The position numbers and the translations under genes are program-made. This document shows, piece by piece, positions 10,581 to 22,306 of a DNA stretch of 64,000 nt. How positions within the stretch are numbered: the stretch's first letter is position 1; every line of letters starts with the position of its first letter. The stretch is taken from positions 85,636,543-85,700,542 of the forward strand of contig NC_083346.1 of assembly GCF_019175385.1 (NCBI RefSeq), read 5' to 3'. Origin of the DNA: Lycium barbarum. Taxonomy: Eukaryota; Streptophyta; Magnoliopsida; Solanales; Solanaceae. Under the pieces are notes generated by a model. It saw only the letters and a program-made list of their open reading frames with translations, made no database searches and had not been told where the DNA came from.

Positions 10581-10835
10581 CAACTATCTCTAAGTTCTCA
10601 TGGTAACACATACCTTGCCATCCTTGAACAAGAACCCATCAACTAGTTGGAACCGGTCAACCCTCTTCCATTGAGTCAACTCTTCACAAATTTCCTTGAA
10701 ATCGGCATCTTGAGAATAGAATCCCTTAAGGCTTTTAAAACCCATCATTATAGAAGTCATAGTTTTTAGAAAGACATACTTTCTAGACAACACATCTGCC
10801 ACCACATTTTCTTTACCCTTCTCGTAATGCATCAC
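10581..10835 (-). pseudogene. Element D pol: RNase H end to start of integrase
   Basis: Minus-strand frame containing GKENVVADVLSRK, the conserved sequence at the end of Ty3/gypsy RNase H, and then the connection region DGFLFKDGKVCV ahead of the integrase zinc finger. Stops lie between this piece and the E insertion. It continues at 3326. Confidence 0.85.
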
Positions 10836-11423
10836 TTAAGGGAAAGCTTCGATAAGTTCTACCCATTTCGCATGTCTCTTGTTGAGTTTGGATTGGCTTT
10901 TCAAATGCTTCAAAGATTCATAATTCGAACGATTCACAAATTCCTTGTGCCACAAATAATGTTGCCAATGGGTTAATACCCTCACAAGTGTATACAACTC
11001 CTTATCATAAGTAGAGTAGTTCAATGACGCCCCTTTTAGCTTTTCACTAAAGTAAGCCAATGGCTTGCCTTCTGGCATCAATACCCTACCTATGCCATCC
11101 CCGGAAGCATCACACTAAACTTCAAAAGTTTTCTCAAAATTGGGTAATTGCAACAATGGTGACGAACTCAACATAAACTTCAATTCTTTAAATGTCATCT
11201 GTTGCTCATTTGCCCAAACAAAAGGAACATTCTTTTTTATCAATTCGATCGAGGGAGAGGCAATTGTACTAAACCCCTTTACAAACCTCCTATAGAAACT
11301 TTCCAACCTATGGAAACTCCTAACATCGGTTGCATTTTTTGGAGTTGGCCAAGTCCTAATAGACTCCACCTTTTCTTCATCAATCTCCACACCATTTGCA
11401 TTCATCACAAAACCTAAGAACAC
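10836..11423 (-). pseudogene. Element D pol: reverse transcriptase thumb and RNase H
   Basis: The upper part (from 11423) reads FLGFVMNANGVEIDEEKVESI and SFHRLESFYRRFVKGFS, the connection between reverse transcriptase and RNase H. The lower part (from 11081) reads [26 protein letters not shown] and [11 protein letters not shown], the RNase H body. A stop near 11113 separates them. The first catalytic aspartate segment falls at this damaged join. Confidence 0.85.
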
Positions 11424-11447
11424 TACTTTATCAACAAAAAAAGAACA

Positions 11448-12329
11448 TTACTTGAGATTATCAAACAACCTCTCACGCAACAATACATCAAATACTTGCC
11501 TCAAATGGCCTATATGCTCCTCAATTGATTTGCTGTACACAAGAATATCATCAAAATAGACAACCACAAACTTATTGATAAATGGTTTCAAGACATGGTT
11601 CATCAATCTTATAAATGTCCTAGGTCTATTGGTTAGCCCGAATGGCATAACAAGCCACTCATAGAGGCCAAAATTGGTTTTGAAGGTCGTTTTCTACTCA
11701 TCATTGGGGTTCATTCAAATTTGGTGATAGCCAGTTCTAAGATCAACCTTCTAAAACACACTTGAGCCACAAAGCTCATCCAACATATCATCAAGCCGAG
11801 GAATGGGATGGCGATATTTTACCGTGACTTTATTGACGACTCTACAATCAATGCACATCCTCGAAGTGTCATCTTTCTTTGTAACAAGAATCACTGGAAC
11901 GACACATGGGCTAAGACTCTCCTTCACTAGACCCTTTTCAAGAAGCTCCATAACTTGCCTTTGCAATTCTTTTGTTTCTTCCGGATTGCTCCTATAAGCC
12001 GGTTTGTTAGGAATTTGTGAACCCGACACAAAGTCAATTCGATGTTCAATACCTCTGAATGGAGGTAATCCATCAGGCATTTCCTCCGGATATTGCTCAT
12101 CATATTCGTGCAAAAGAGAAGACACACTACTAGGCAAAGTGCTAGTAGTTTGGTTAGTATATAAAAGAAGATCTTTGTTTACAAGGCACACCATGAAGTT
12201 CTTCTCATCAATTCCCTTCAAACAATTGCTTGGTTTGGCCAACATACACCTCTTGGATCCATTTTGAGACCATCCTTCTCCACCAATAGCCACTAAGGCT
12301 CCCTTTTCACGCTTCTCCATTTCCTCCAC
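11448..12329 (-). pseudogene. Element D pol: reverse transcriptase fingers and palm
   Basis: Starts before DGLPPFRGIEHRIDFVSGS and continues through ELLEKGLVKESLSPC, PVILVTKKDDTSRMCIDCR and HPIPRLDDMLDEL. After a break near 11650-11750 it resumes [12 protein letters not shown] and [14 protein letters not shown]. The catalytic YFDD box (about 11547-11558) is intact. The segment between (the DLRSGYHQI region) is disrupted by stops. Confidence 0.88.
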
Positions 12330-12341
12330 TTGAAACCTCTT

Positions 12342-12800
12342 CTAGAGTTCCTTCATAATTTGATAATCTTCACTCACTTGATATGGTGTCAATGGTGAAA
12401 GAGGGTACTTTCTACCCTCGACCACAAATGAATACTTGTTGGACCTCCCATTATGTTGGGCGTCCCTATCAAATTGCCAAGGCCTCCCAAGCAAAAGGTG
12501 ACAAGCTTTCATAGGTACCACATCACACAAGATCTCATATTGATACCTTCCAATGCTAAATTTAATAATGGCTTTCTTGGTTACCCTCATTTCACCACAC
12601 TCGTTGAACCATTGAAGTTTGTAAGGACTAGTATGTTTTCTTATGGGAATTTCATACTTTCAACCAAGAATTGGCTCACCGCATTTGTACAACTTTCATC
12701 ATCAACAATCATCGAACACATCTTGTCCACTATTTTATATCTAGCATGAAATAGATTATCCCTTTGATCACTCTCCTCTCTAGCTAATGCAGTCATGACA
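12342..12800 (-). pseudogene. Element D aspartic protease region
   Basis: KMCSMIVDDESCTNAVSQF (near 12680-12725) sits where gypsy proteases have a D-S/T-G active site. Here the glycine is lost (VDDESC). Downstream, VPMKACHLLLGRPWQFDRDA and GRKYPLSPLTPYQV are the typical region between protease and reverse transcriptase of this group. Enzymatically dead if translated. Confidence 0.8.
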
Positions 12801-14395
12801 CTTCTAGCTACAATGCCAAAGTTCAATCTCTCCTCCATCCTTTCTTCAACATCATATTCGAATTCACCCTCATGATCACTTTTTTCTCCCTTATTATCAC
12901 TACCAACCCCACCCTCATCTTCCTCATCGGTTCGGTACCCATCACGTAGAACCATAATTGATCTCCTATTGGGGAATTCACTTGCAATGGGTCCTCTACC
13001 TTGACATTTGAAACATTGAATGGTAGATGGATGAGGATAGTTAGGTTTAGCATTGTTACCTCCTTTGGCCTTATCATCCCTTTTGGACTTGTAGTCAAAC
13101 TTGGCTTGAGGTGCTTGAGTGGTGGTCTTGAAATTCTCCCAAGTGGAAGTTTTCCACTTATCTTTACCTTTGTTCCATGTTGATGATGTGGTGTTCTTTG
13201 CCTTGTAAGCTCTCTCTTCCTTTAAATCCGCTTCAACCTTGGAAGCATCATGAAATGCTTCCTTTAGACTCCTATAAGTTTGTAGCCATGTGGGTTTGGA
13301 AATCTCCCGATTTAGGTTAGCCACAAATCTTATGAGAGTGTAGTTCAAGTGCTCCTCTATTTGGACTTCATCCTCAACTTTTCAAATTCATCAAAGTACT
13401 CCCAACACTCTTGGAGCCTTGATTCAACATGTATACCTTCTTAAGGACTTCTTGATAGTATGTAGGAGGCAAGTACCTCGTCTCCATGAGCTCAATCAAG
13501 TCATTCCATGTAGGAAGATCAAAGATACGATGTTGAGCCCTTTCTAGCTTCTTGGATTCCCACCAAGTTGATGCGTATCCCTCAAATTGAGTGAGGGTAT
13601 ACCTTGGCTTCAAAGCCTCCGACACGTTGTTTGTGAGGAATATCCTATCACTTTGCAATTTCCATTCAAGAAACTCCTCCGGATCACTACTCCTCGTGAA
13701 CTTGGGAAGTGTGACCTTTATAGAATTCAAATTCAAGTCATTGTCTCCACGAACCTCATTACCTTGCCATCTCCCTTGGTCTACATGACCTTGGAATGTA
13801 GCATCATTGCCTTGTAACCTAGAAAATCCACCTTGCCTTTTTCTACCCTGGTTGTTCATCTCTTCACGTCTTTCTCCTTGACGATTCTCATCCTAACACC
13901 TCTCTAGTTGCATCTCCTCATACTCCACATCATCCAACGGGTCTTGGTATGGTTTTGGTAGGAAACTTGTTGTTGGTTTTGGGGAGGTGCTTGTGGTAGT
14001 GTATTTTGTGGGGTTCTTTGTGGTATTTTCTCATTTTGATTGGTTTGGTAGACTTGGGGATAAGTTTGTTGATTGGTGTTTTGGAAGGTTGGTGGTTAGT
14101 GTTGTGGAGCCCTTTGGGTAGGTGAAGAGGTAGTCGGGGGATAGCACAAGGCATGTGCTTCCCCAGGTGTAAGAGTCGGGGTAGTCTCCATATTCTTACC
14201 TAAATATCTTTCAACTTGAGAGCGGAGAGTGTCCACTCTACTTGAACTCTCCAAACTCCCTATCCTCCCTTCAATCCCCATTACCTTCAATGTCAACTCC
14301 GTCAATTGCTTAAGGATCATGTTCAAGTTGTTTGGGTCCTCTACTTCTTGAGTACGATTTCCTTGATTACACATTATGACCAGCAAAACCTGCAA
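12800..14395 (-). pseudogene. Element D gag
   Basis: The start is MCNQGNRTQ (about 14374) or an upstream in-frame ATG at 14395. Next comes a coiled-coil-like stretch (LNMILKQLTELTLKVMGIEGRIGSLE). After a broken region (13860-14095) the gag core appears as ITLPKFTRSS-like VTLPKFTRSSDPEEFLEWK, YASTWWESKK and LIELMETRYLPPTYYQ. The nucleocapsid zinc knuckle near 12971-13016 is CFKCQGRGPIASEF, with histidine changed to proline and the last cysteine to phenylalanine. At least two frame breaks. Confidence 0.85.
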
Positions 14396-15492
14396 AGGAT
14401 ATTAGTAGTAAAAACCTCACATCACTCATATTGAACTCTCAATCCTTACCAAACTCCCGTGCTCTTTCAAAGTTGTTGATGAATCACTTATCCAATTAAA
14501 TTCACAAGGTTTCTTATCCTATATGGTAGAATGGATTCTTGTTTAGATGAAAGAAGGACGACTCAAAGCAAACGGACAAGAGCCAATAAAGTTTCAATGA
14601 AAATAAAAGAGAAAAACTTGAAAGAAATTAGCAGGAAATGAAATTCAGACTCAAGAACTAGTTAACAACAAGTAAGATTGATTACTAGTTGTTAATTAGT
14701 TTGAAGAATCAAAGAAAATAGATGAGGAGAGATTCAAACTGTTTTGGAAACTTAGAAAAAAATTCAATTTTTTTTATGTTTAGGCGTTGCTCATGCGTCG
14801 CGGGTGTAGCACGCAAATATATGCCTCTGAAAGTGTAGTGTACGCGTTCTGAATTTTTTTTATCTCGCGTGTTGGGGGTGCGACCCAGGCTCGACACCTG
14901 ATTGGTCCACGCATGTTAGGCATGCGACGCACGTGCGACGTACAGATCCCTGTACCAGATTCCTCGAACTCTGGGTCAGATTTTCTGAATTTTTCTGATG
15001 TATTGGGCCCACTCAAACTAGGATCTTTCTCTTTTGGGGTGGAAAAACAACTTTGTACATCTTTGACTTGGATCAAATGGCCCCTTTGGTCATCTTCTTC
15101 CTCTTGAATTTATGAAGGAGCTTAAGAACACTATGAACACCCAAAATCCAATCCACCTCCAAATCAACTTATTTTTCCACCAAATTTCAGATCTAAACTC
15201 CCTTTCACCTAGAGAACAAAGCCCAATAACAATTCAACGTCAATGTTCCCTCAATCACCAAACCCACATTTGAGTTCTTCAAAACCTTCAAGTTCAACAA
15301 TGGTGATTGAACCAAATATCAATCAAATAGCCTCAAACTTCATATCTAGATATTTTCCACCTTTATAAACTCAAATCTATCTTCAAAAATGTCCAAATAA
15401 AACCACAACTTCATTTTTTTTTTTTTAATTTTTGGATTTTTTTTTTCACTATGAAGAACCTAGGATTAGAATTGTTAGAACAATCGTTAGCC
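14396..15492 (-). other. Leader of element D
   Basis: About 1.1 kb between primer site and gag on the minus strand. It is A-rich on that strand, with an A-run near 15412-15445. A cluster of CG-containing sequence lies at 14780-14960. Short frames here have no domain. The leader is long for a gypsy element; I see no splice or structure signal I would defend. Confidence 0.6.
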
Positions 15493-15507
15493 TATGCTCT
15501 GATACCA
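15493..15507 (-). other. Primer-binding site of element D (initiator tRNA-Met)
   Basis: Reads TGGTATCAGAGCATA on the minus strand, two bases from the LTR end at 15510. It confirms the orientation and that 15510-16282 is the 5' LTR. Confidence 0.92.
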
Positions 15508-15509
15508 AA

Positions 15510-16282
15510 TGATAGAAACCTAATTGAAACTCTAAGAAATTCAAAAATAACAAAAGGAAATAAAAATGAATAGCTGAAGACTTGGGGATGAGAGGATTAG
15601 AGGATAGAAGCTAGACCCTTAGAGTAAGGATTCTATGGACAAAATTGGATATGTGAAACCCAATCCCTTCCAATTGGAATTCAACCCTAGAACCTAAACT
15701 ATTTGAATTCAAAGAAGACCCAATTGATTCCAAAAATGAGCAACACACTATGAATTCAATGGAAATGCAATTCAATTTGCAACTAAGAAATCACACTTAG
15801 TTATGTAACCAAACAAACTATATTAGCAACTAAACAATCTCTCAAAAGGAGTTTTTCATCAATATTCAAGCTAAGGAGCAAATGAAGACTGAGTATCCTA
15901 TTTATAGTCTTGACATTACAACAAAGGCACTAAAGTGGCTCTTTGCGAAAATACCCCAAACATGGGTCTTCAATGCTTCAATTGTCCAATGCTTGCAATT
16001 ATGACCTTAATTTGCATCCTTAGCCTTGAATTGAATTCTAGACCTTGCATCTTTTAGCCATGAATTGCAGTTCTAGCCACTTTACGCTCCTAGCCACTTT
16101 TTGAAGTGGCCTCTTTAAGATCCTCCCAAGCTATCTCCCAAATGTTGTAGACTCTTGCAATCCTCTCCTTAAGCAATTCGAACAATCCTCTTCTCATGAA
16201 CATGGCTTGGAGTAGTTGGAGCTCCTTTTCTTGGCTACATGGGAAAGGTCTTGAGGGATTTGTGCCAATTGAGATCATATCA
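15510..16282 (-). repeat. 5' LTR of element D
   Basis: Matches 1454-2231 closely. TATA box CTATAAATAG at 15898-15907 (minus strand). The LTR carries the last part of an integrase frame (16090-16282), as the 3' LTR does, because the pol C-terminus lies in the LTR. Confidence 0.78.
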
Positions 16283-16420
16283 TCCTCCCCTTCTTGGAGA
16301 AGATTCGTCCTCAAATCTAAAGGCATACCTACAACACAAGAAGAAATATCACTTACATTGAAAACATTATGGACATTATAATCACTTTGTAAGTCAATCT
16401 TGTAGGCATTGTCATTGATG
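16283..16420 (-). pseudogene. Extra integrase fragment upstream of element D's 5' LTR
   Basis: Similarity to element D's own 3' end continues past the LTR border through a second polypurine tract (16283-16295) and into INDNAYKIDLQSDYNV. It breaks off at about 16420, where element B LTR sequence starts. Read on the minus strand the order is pol end, LTR, gag-pol, LTR. That fits a tandem copy made by LTR recombination and later truncated. The alternative is that the true LTR is about 135 bases longer than I drew it. Confidence 0.6.
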
Positions 16421-16423
16421 TCT

Positions 16424-16474
16424 CTTAAAGCGGATGTCATGCATGCTTTCCTTTTAAAAATATTTTTCATACAT

Positions 16475-16522
<48 letters not shown>

Positions 16523-17915
16523 CATTATACCGTACTCGGCCATAATAGGCTCGGAGTCATCCGTACCATACCATATAGTCTCGATGTTATCCGTACCCGG
16601 CCATGATAGGATCGGTGTTATCCGTACCCAGCCATATAGGCTCGGTGTTATCCATACCCGGCCGCGATAGAGTCGGTGTTATCCGTACCCAATTGCAGTG
16701 GTGTGCACATTAGGTGCCGTACCCCGTCGACTATAGCGCGGCTTGGTGCCAGAAAATAGCTACATATATATAAAGCATGCATGAGAGCTCAAAGAAACGT
16801 TACGACTCTATTGGAGTGACTTAAGGCCGGTAAACCTCTGACTACCATTATGGAACTATCATCGTCGTCATATCTCACCTTGAAGGTATCAATGACCATA
16901 AGATGAGATCAACAATAATAAACAAGATCAATAACCATGAGACAAAAATAAATGATATCATAGGAACATCAAGAAAATAAGTTTCAAATGTTTCTAAGAG
17001 TAGAGTAATTGTGGATATCATTCGTATAAGTTCGTATCAATAAGATCATGCCATAAGAAAGAAAAAAGACAACCTTAAAATACCCCGTCGTCTATCTATC
17101 CGCTCAACGTCTATCATCCCGACCTTGCAAATCCATATTCAAGATGATTCATAATATGGTTAAGTCGTGGAACCTCTCATAAAGTCAAGCTAAATTAATT
17201 GGTAAACTAATGAAAGTCGGTCAACATTTCCCTTATATCCTTTACTTGCATCAATTCCAAAACAACTCCCAAAACTACAATAAAACATCAACAATATCAT
17301 AATCAAAAGATTATATTATAATTATACTCAATTCAACCCCAAAACTTCTTTTCATCCCCAATTCATAACAACTTCAACACAACACCTTATGACCTTTTCT
17401 CTATTTTCTTTTCCTCAAAACTTAGCATAATTACCAAATAAACTAATAAGCATGAAACTAAGATGAAATCTTATCTCAAAATTCAAGAACACTTCAATTC
17501 CAAGGTTAATTCACTTTAAAATACTCTCCCAAGGTTCTTCAAGAAGAGGAGACAAGTTTAAACCTCACTTTGAAACCCTATGTACTTTGATCTTTGATTT
17601 AGGCTTGGAGAAGTGTTTGAATATGTTTAGAGAGGTCTCTAGATCCTTCTTGAATTTGGGGTTATGTTTAAAATGATTAAAACTAAAGAGGGGTCGTCAT
17701 ACTTGAAATCAGAGAAATTCCACCAGCAACTGGCCGTACAACATTGTACGGTCTGTATAGTTTGCCCTGGAATACCACCTCAAATTTCTGCTTCTCTGTA
17801 AATTTTTAAAATTCTTAAATACATACCATATTCCAATTATATGACCCATATCCTACTTTTCCCAGAAACAACTTTTGACAAACCTTTCCGCTTTGATTCA
17901 CTTATATGACTCGAA
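16424..17915 (-). repeat. 3' LTR fragment of element B
   Basis: Matches 35143-36595 of B's 5' LTR. It lacks about 585 bases at its 3' end, where it abuts D, and its first 150 or so bases, where it joins truncated integrase near 17915-17950. It holds imperfect 40-45 base units built on 'ttatccgtacccggccat' (about 16545-16690). Confidence 0.8.
16475..16522. repeat. (AC)n then (AT)n microsatellite
   Basis: About 25 bases of AC followed by about 24 of AT, inside the B LTR fragment. B's 5' LTR has only AT at the equivalent place (35191-35226). Confidence 0.95.
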
Positions 17916-17949
17916 GAATTTTACCGAAGACAAACCTTTCCACTTTGAT

Positions 17950-19200
17950 TCCAATGTACCGAAGACTAAGTTTCCAATTCTTAACAAATCTCATAATGCC
18001 TTTCATAGGTAACACCTTCAAGAATACCCAGTCATCAACTTAGAACTCTAAGTCTCGTCGGCGATTATCTGCATAAGACTTTTGATGATTCTGAGCTGCC
18101 AACAATCGATCCTGAATAAGCTTGTCCTTTTCCAATGCTTGCTGAGTCAGATCTGGCCTTACTAACTTAGTCTCCCCCACTTTGAACCATCCAATAGGTG
18201 ACCTACACTTTCGCCTATGTAAAGCTTCATATGGGGCCGTCTGGATACTGGAATGATAACTTATAGTACGTGAACTCAATAAGTGGCAAGTGATCATCCT
18301 AACTACCTCCAAAGTCTATCACACATGCCCGTAACATATCCTCGAGGGTCTAGATAGTACGCTCAGCTTTCCCGTCTGTCTGGGGATGGAATGCGATACT
18401 AAGACTCACCTAAGTACCCAAACCCTTTTGGAAAAACTTCCAGAAGTTGGATGTAAACTGCGCACCCCTATTGGAGATGATGGATACCGAAACACCATGA
18501 AGTCATACTATCTCCTTAATGTATAGCTTCGCATAATCCTCGGCTGAGTAAGTAGTCCTGACAGCCAGAAAATGGGCTGATTTTGTAGGTCTATCAACAA
18601 TTACCTATATGGAATCAAACTTACGTTGAGAACGGGGCACGCCTATAATAAATTCCATATTGATTAATTCCCATTTCCAAGTTAGATCTCAATAGCTTGC
18701 AATAATCCACTGTGCTTATGATGCTCAATCTTCACCTGTTGGCAATTAGGACATTGGGCTACAAACTCTGCTATGTCTTTCTTCATTCTATTCCACCAGT
18801 ATACTTCCTTATTGTCCTGATACATCTTCGTCGTCCCTAGATGAATGGAATAACGGGAGTAATCAGTCTCTTCTAAAATTTGACGACGTAACCCTGCAAC
18901 ATCAGGGACATATATTTGCCTCGATATCTGAGAACTCCATCTGCAGAAATCTCAAGTGATGACATTTTCTTCTAAAGGGATGCATTTCTATAATGAACCA
19001 GCATAGGTCCTTGTACTGGCACTCCTTAACTTTAGCCATTAGAGATGAGACTGCCTAATCCTAAATAGTAACTCCCATATCACCCGAGTCCAATAATCAA
19101 ACTCTTAGGCCGGCTAACTGCTGAAGCTCACGAACTAGTTCCCTTTTCTTTGGTTGAATATAAGATAAGCTACCCATGGATTTACGACTAAGAGCATCAA
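17950..19200 (-). pseudogene. Element B integrase, C-terminus deleted
   Basis: The clearest segment is 18040-18312: SYHSSIQTAPYEALHRRKCRSPIGWFKVGET, followed by NRRRDLEF and DDWVFLKV. Further up the minus strand are the core motifs with many stops. Coding similarity ends at a KLSLRYIG segment near 17950 and switches to LTR sequence. Element A's integrase shows that about 150 residues, including the chromodomain, are missing. Confidence 0.83.
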
Positions 19201-20268
19201 CTACAATGTTCTCCTTCCCAGGATTATACAAGATATTGATAGCATAGTCTTGTAATAACTCCAACCATAACCTCTGACACTAATTCAACTCCTTTTGCTT
19301 AAAAATATATTGGACTCTTATGATCTGTGTATATATCAACATCAACACCATATAAGTAGTTCCTCTACATCTTCAATGCATGAATCACCACAGCTAACTC
19401 TAGATCTTGGGTCGGGTAATTTTTCTTATGCTTCCTCAACTGCCTCGAAGCATAAGCTATAACTTTATTGTGCTGCATTAACATGCAATCTAGCGCAACA
19501 CCTGAAGCATCACAATAGATAACATAGCCTTCCGATCCTTCTGGAAGTGTCAGGACCGGAGCTGAGGTCAATTTGTTTTTCAACTCCTGAAAACTACGCT
19601 CACAAGTATCAGCCTACTGAAACTTAGTTGATTTCTGAGTTAGCTTCGTCAGGGGTGCAGAAATGGATGAAAAGCCCTATGCAAATCTCATATAATAATA
19701 TGCCAAGCCCAAAAAACAATAAACCTCTACGGGTGTTGTGGGTCTCGGCCAGTTCTTTACGGCTTCAATCTTCTGTATATCCACCCGGATACCATCAGCT
19801 GAAATCATATGACCCAAAAAAGTCACAGAATTCAATCAGAACTCACATTTAGAGAATTTTGCATATACCTCCCGGGCCTGAAGAACTCTAAGGACAACAC
19901 CTAGATGATGTGCATGCTCCACTTATGATCGAGAGTATACCAGAATATCATCAATAAACATAATCACAAACAGATCTAACACACCATTCACCAGGTCCAT
20001 AAATATCGCCGGTGCATTCATCAATTCGTCAACCCAAACGACATTGCACGAAACTCAAAATGACCATATCTGGTTCTAAAAGCTGTCTTTGGAATGCCTT
20101 TCTCTCTAACCCTCACCTGGTGAAACCCTGATCTCAAATCTATTTTCGAGAACCATCTAGCACCTTGTAACTGATCAAATAAATCATCAATCCTCTGAAG
20201 TTGATACTTATTATTTATCATTACCTTATTCAGCTGCCTGTAGCCGATACACATCCATAACAAGCCAT
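19200..20268 (-). pseudogene. Element B reverse transcriptase (main part) and RNase H
   Basis: Reads [61 protein letters not shown] and [10 protein letters not shown] from 20263 down. A catalytic FIDD box lies near 19945-19960. RNase H follows at 19365-19583 with [38 protein letters not shown] and VVIHALKM. Stops interrupt between these blocks. The frame begins immediately beside element A's left target duplication and is completed by 29671-29917. Confidence 0.88.
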
Positions 20269-20273
20269 CTTTC

Positions 20274-22098
20274 TGTTATGCCCCTTGTCTTCGTTATAGT
20301 AGAACTAATGATTTTCTAGTTAAGTATGTCTTGAGAATGGAGACCCGTGCCCGAGTTTGGGAACATAAAGTGTTGTACTCCGTGTACAAATGTATCAGTC
20401 GGTATTCTGGGTAAATTATGGAGTTAGAAGTTGAACGGATCGAATTGATGAAATCTGAACTAAATCAAGAAATTTGATAGACACCAGTCACTGTCGACGA
20501 GCCGTCTACATATCGACGGACAGTCGTTGTGTACCGTCAACATGCTTCTGTAATTAGAGATCTGTAGGTGTAAGTCAACGGAGCAAGTCAACGGACCGTC
20601 GACGGGTCGTCGACCCGCTTGTCGAACCGTTTCACTGGAACTTTCCAGTTCCAATTATAAATAGGAGACCCTTGCCATAATTTTTTTCAGTTTCCACTTT
20701 CTCTACAAGTCTTGAGAGCTCTAGAATATTCCTTCCATGATACTAACACACATCCAAGGGAAGTCAAGGATTAAACACCAAGAATTGGTAGAATCAAGTG
20801 TATGGATGCCCACTAGGGTTTGTAGAGATCAAGAAATCCTTTTGTATTGAAGTTGGGGTTTTTCTCAAGTGGAGTATTTTCATCCAAAGACCATCCCTAT
20901 ATAATTAAAGGTGAGTTTTACCATTGTTTCATGTTATTAAAGGTGTTGAGTGGTTGAAAGACTTGGATTAGATAATAATGTAGAATATGAGCTTGAATGT
21001 GGAAAATAAAGGTATTTTGGGTAGTAAATTAATGTGAATCATAATTCCTGGTATAAGATGAGAATTATCTTGTTATAAATGATGCTTATGGCGTTGAGGA
21101 AGTGTTATGTGAAGAATAAATATGATGTATTATAGTTATGGTTATGGATGATTTTGAAGGTGGATTTGAGAAGTAAACAATGTTTAACTTGAAGAATCTA
21201 TTGATTATGATATTTTGGGTGTTCTTATGGATGTTTGGGAGTTTACGTCACTCTGATAGAGTTATAGCTTTTCTTGAGCTCTCATGCATGAATTATGTTA
21301 TGTATACATATGATTACACTGCGCCTATATGGCCGGGTAGTCACCACTACAACAGGCGTAGTGGGTAGCTATGATGATGATTACACCATGTCTATATGGT
21401 ATGGGCAGACACCACTAGTGGGCGGCTTGAGATGTTTACCCAGGACGCGGGCTAATAATAATCACACCGTACCTATATGGTCGGGCAGTTTATATATATG
21501 TATGCATGATATGATGTTTCTTGTTAGCATGCATGATTCCTCCTTAAGAGGCAATCAGTTACAGGTTATCTCTTCAGCTCGTGTTCTCTTATTTATTTAT
21601 TATGTTGATTTACATGCCTTACATACTCAGTACATTGTTCATACTGACGTCCTTTTCTTTTATGGACGCTGTGTTTATGCCCACAGGTAGACTGGGAGAC
21701 GGTGCAGACACTTAGGAGCCTACTCAGCAGATTTGCAGGAGCACTCCACTATTTCGGAGTTTCCATTTCTCGGTATATTCTTTTGTGTATATATTGGGGC
21801 ATGGCGGGGTCCTATCCCGCCCTCATGATTTCAGTACTTCAGTTAGAGGCTCGTAGATACTTGTGTGTGGGTTGTAGATGTTATGAGACTTCTCGTTGTA
21901 TACTCTGTACATCATTATTTGTAGTCTTGTGGACTTATGCATGTATACATGTTTTTGGTGATATTTGGAGATTGTTTCATGACAAGTCTTGCGTCGAGAT
22001 TGATGTGTGTACATGTTGAGTATGATAGAGAGCATGATGAGAGGTGCTCGGTAGTCAGCTCCAAGTACCCTTCATGGCCTACTAGTTGGGTCGTGAAA
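20274..22098 (+). repeat. 5' LTR of element A with an internal deletion
   Basis: Starts TGTTATGCCCC and ends TCGTGAAA (a decayed TGACA). Relative to the 3' LTR it lacks about 530 bases: 'gtttgggagtt' at 21240 joins directly to 'tacgtcactctgatag', which in the 3' LTR lies near 28810. Sub-repeats around 'ctatatggccgggcag' occur at 21320-21490. Confidence 0.92.
20490..20664 (+). promoter_or_regulatory. Element A promoter: GTCGAC-rich cluster and TATA box
   Basis: GTCGAC palindromes and GTCGACGG-like motifs recur between 20490 and 20630 (for example 20493, 20598, 20607). The TATA box ATTATAAATAG lies at 20654-20664. The 3' LTR has the same layout (27526-27662, TATA at 27691-27700). CG-rich motifs in an AT-rich LTR stand out; a binding-site role is inferred. 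Confidence 0.6.
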
Positions 22099-22101
22099 AC
22101 G

Positions 22102-22113
22102 TGGTATCAGAGC
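22102..22113 (+). other. Primer-binding site of element A (initiator tRNA-Met)
   Basis: TGGTATCAGAGC three bases after the LTR end. Confidence 0.93.
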
Positions 22114-22306
22114 AGTTCCATCCTAGGGTGTGTCTACGAGCCGTGTCTTGTAGAGTCTTGTTTATGGGTGTGAAGCGCGCCACACTTATAAACGGGAGGA
22201 TGTGGGGAATTTAGGAATAATGACCGTCTTTCTCCTTCGTAGATCGTACGATAGAGCTATGTTATAAGATTTTCCTTTTCCCTAATTGTGCATTATGATT
22301 TCAGCG
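22114..22306 (+). other. Leader of element A with the conserved block
   Basis: Contains 'tagagtcttgtttatgggtg' (22151) and 'gatcgtacgatagagc' (22242), shared with E, B and H. A pyrimidine-rich stretch and TTTCAG lie just before the gag ATG at 22307. That resembles a 3' splice site, but no donor was identified. Confidence 0.6.

Larger units (their letters stand above)
1454..16282 (-). mobile_element. Element D: CRM-like Ty3/gypsy retrotransposon, interrupted by element E
   Basis: On the minus strand the order is 5' LTR (15510-16282), primer site, leader, gag, protease, reverse transcriptase, RNase H, integrase, 3' LTR (1454-2231). The coding part is split by E (3327-10580), and integrase resumes exactly across the gap. 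The integrase frame passes through the polypurine tract and ends inside the 3' LTR. I recall that layout, and the tail around LLQEGEDD, from plant centromeric (CRM) retrotransposons. All genes carry stops or frameshifts. The outer flanks differ (family F LTR on the left, a pol fragment then element B's LTR on the right), so no target duplication can be shown. Confidence 0.85.

Noticed and set aside
20460..20654. Frame in the GTCGAC-rich part of A's LTR, repeated at 27460-27684
   Set aside because: Conserved only because both are LTR copies; overlaps the promoter motif cluster and has no domain.
22290..22306. TTTCAG before the gag ATG as a splice acceptor
   Set aside because: Pyrimidine stretch is suggestive, but no matching donor or evidence of a spliced leader could be identified.
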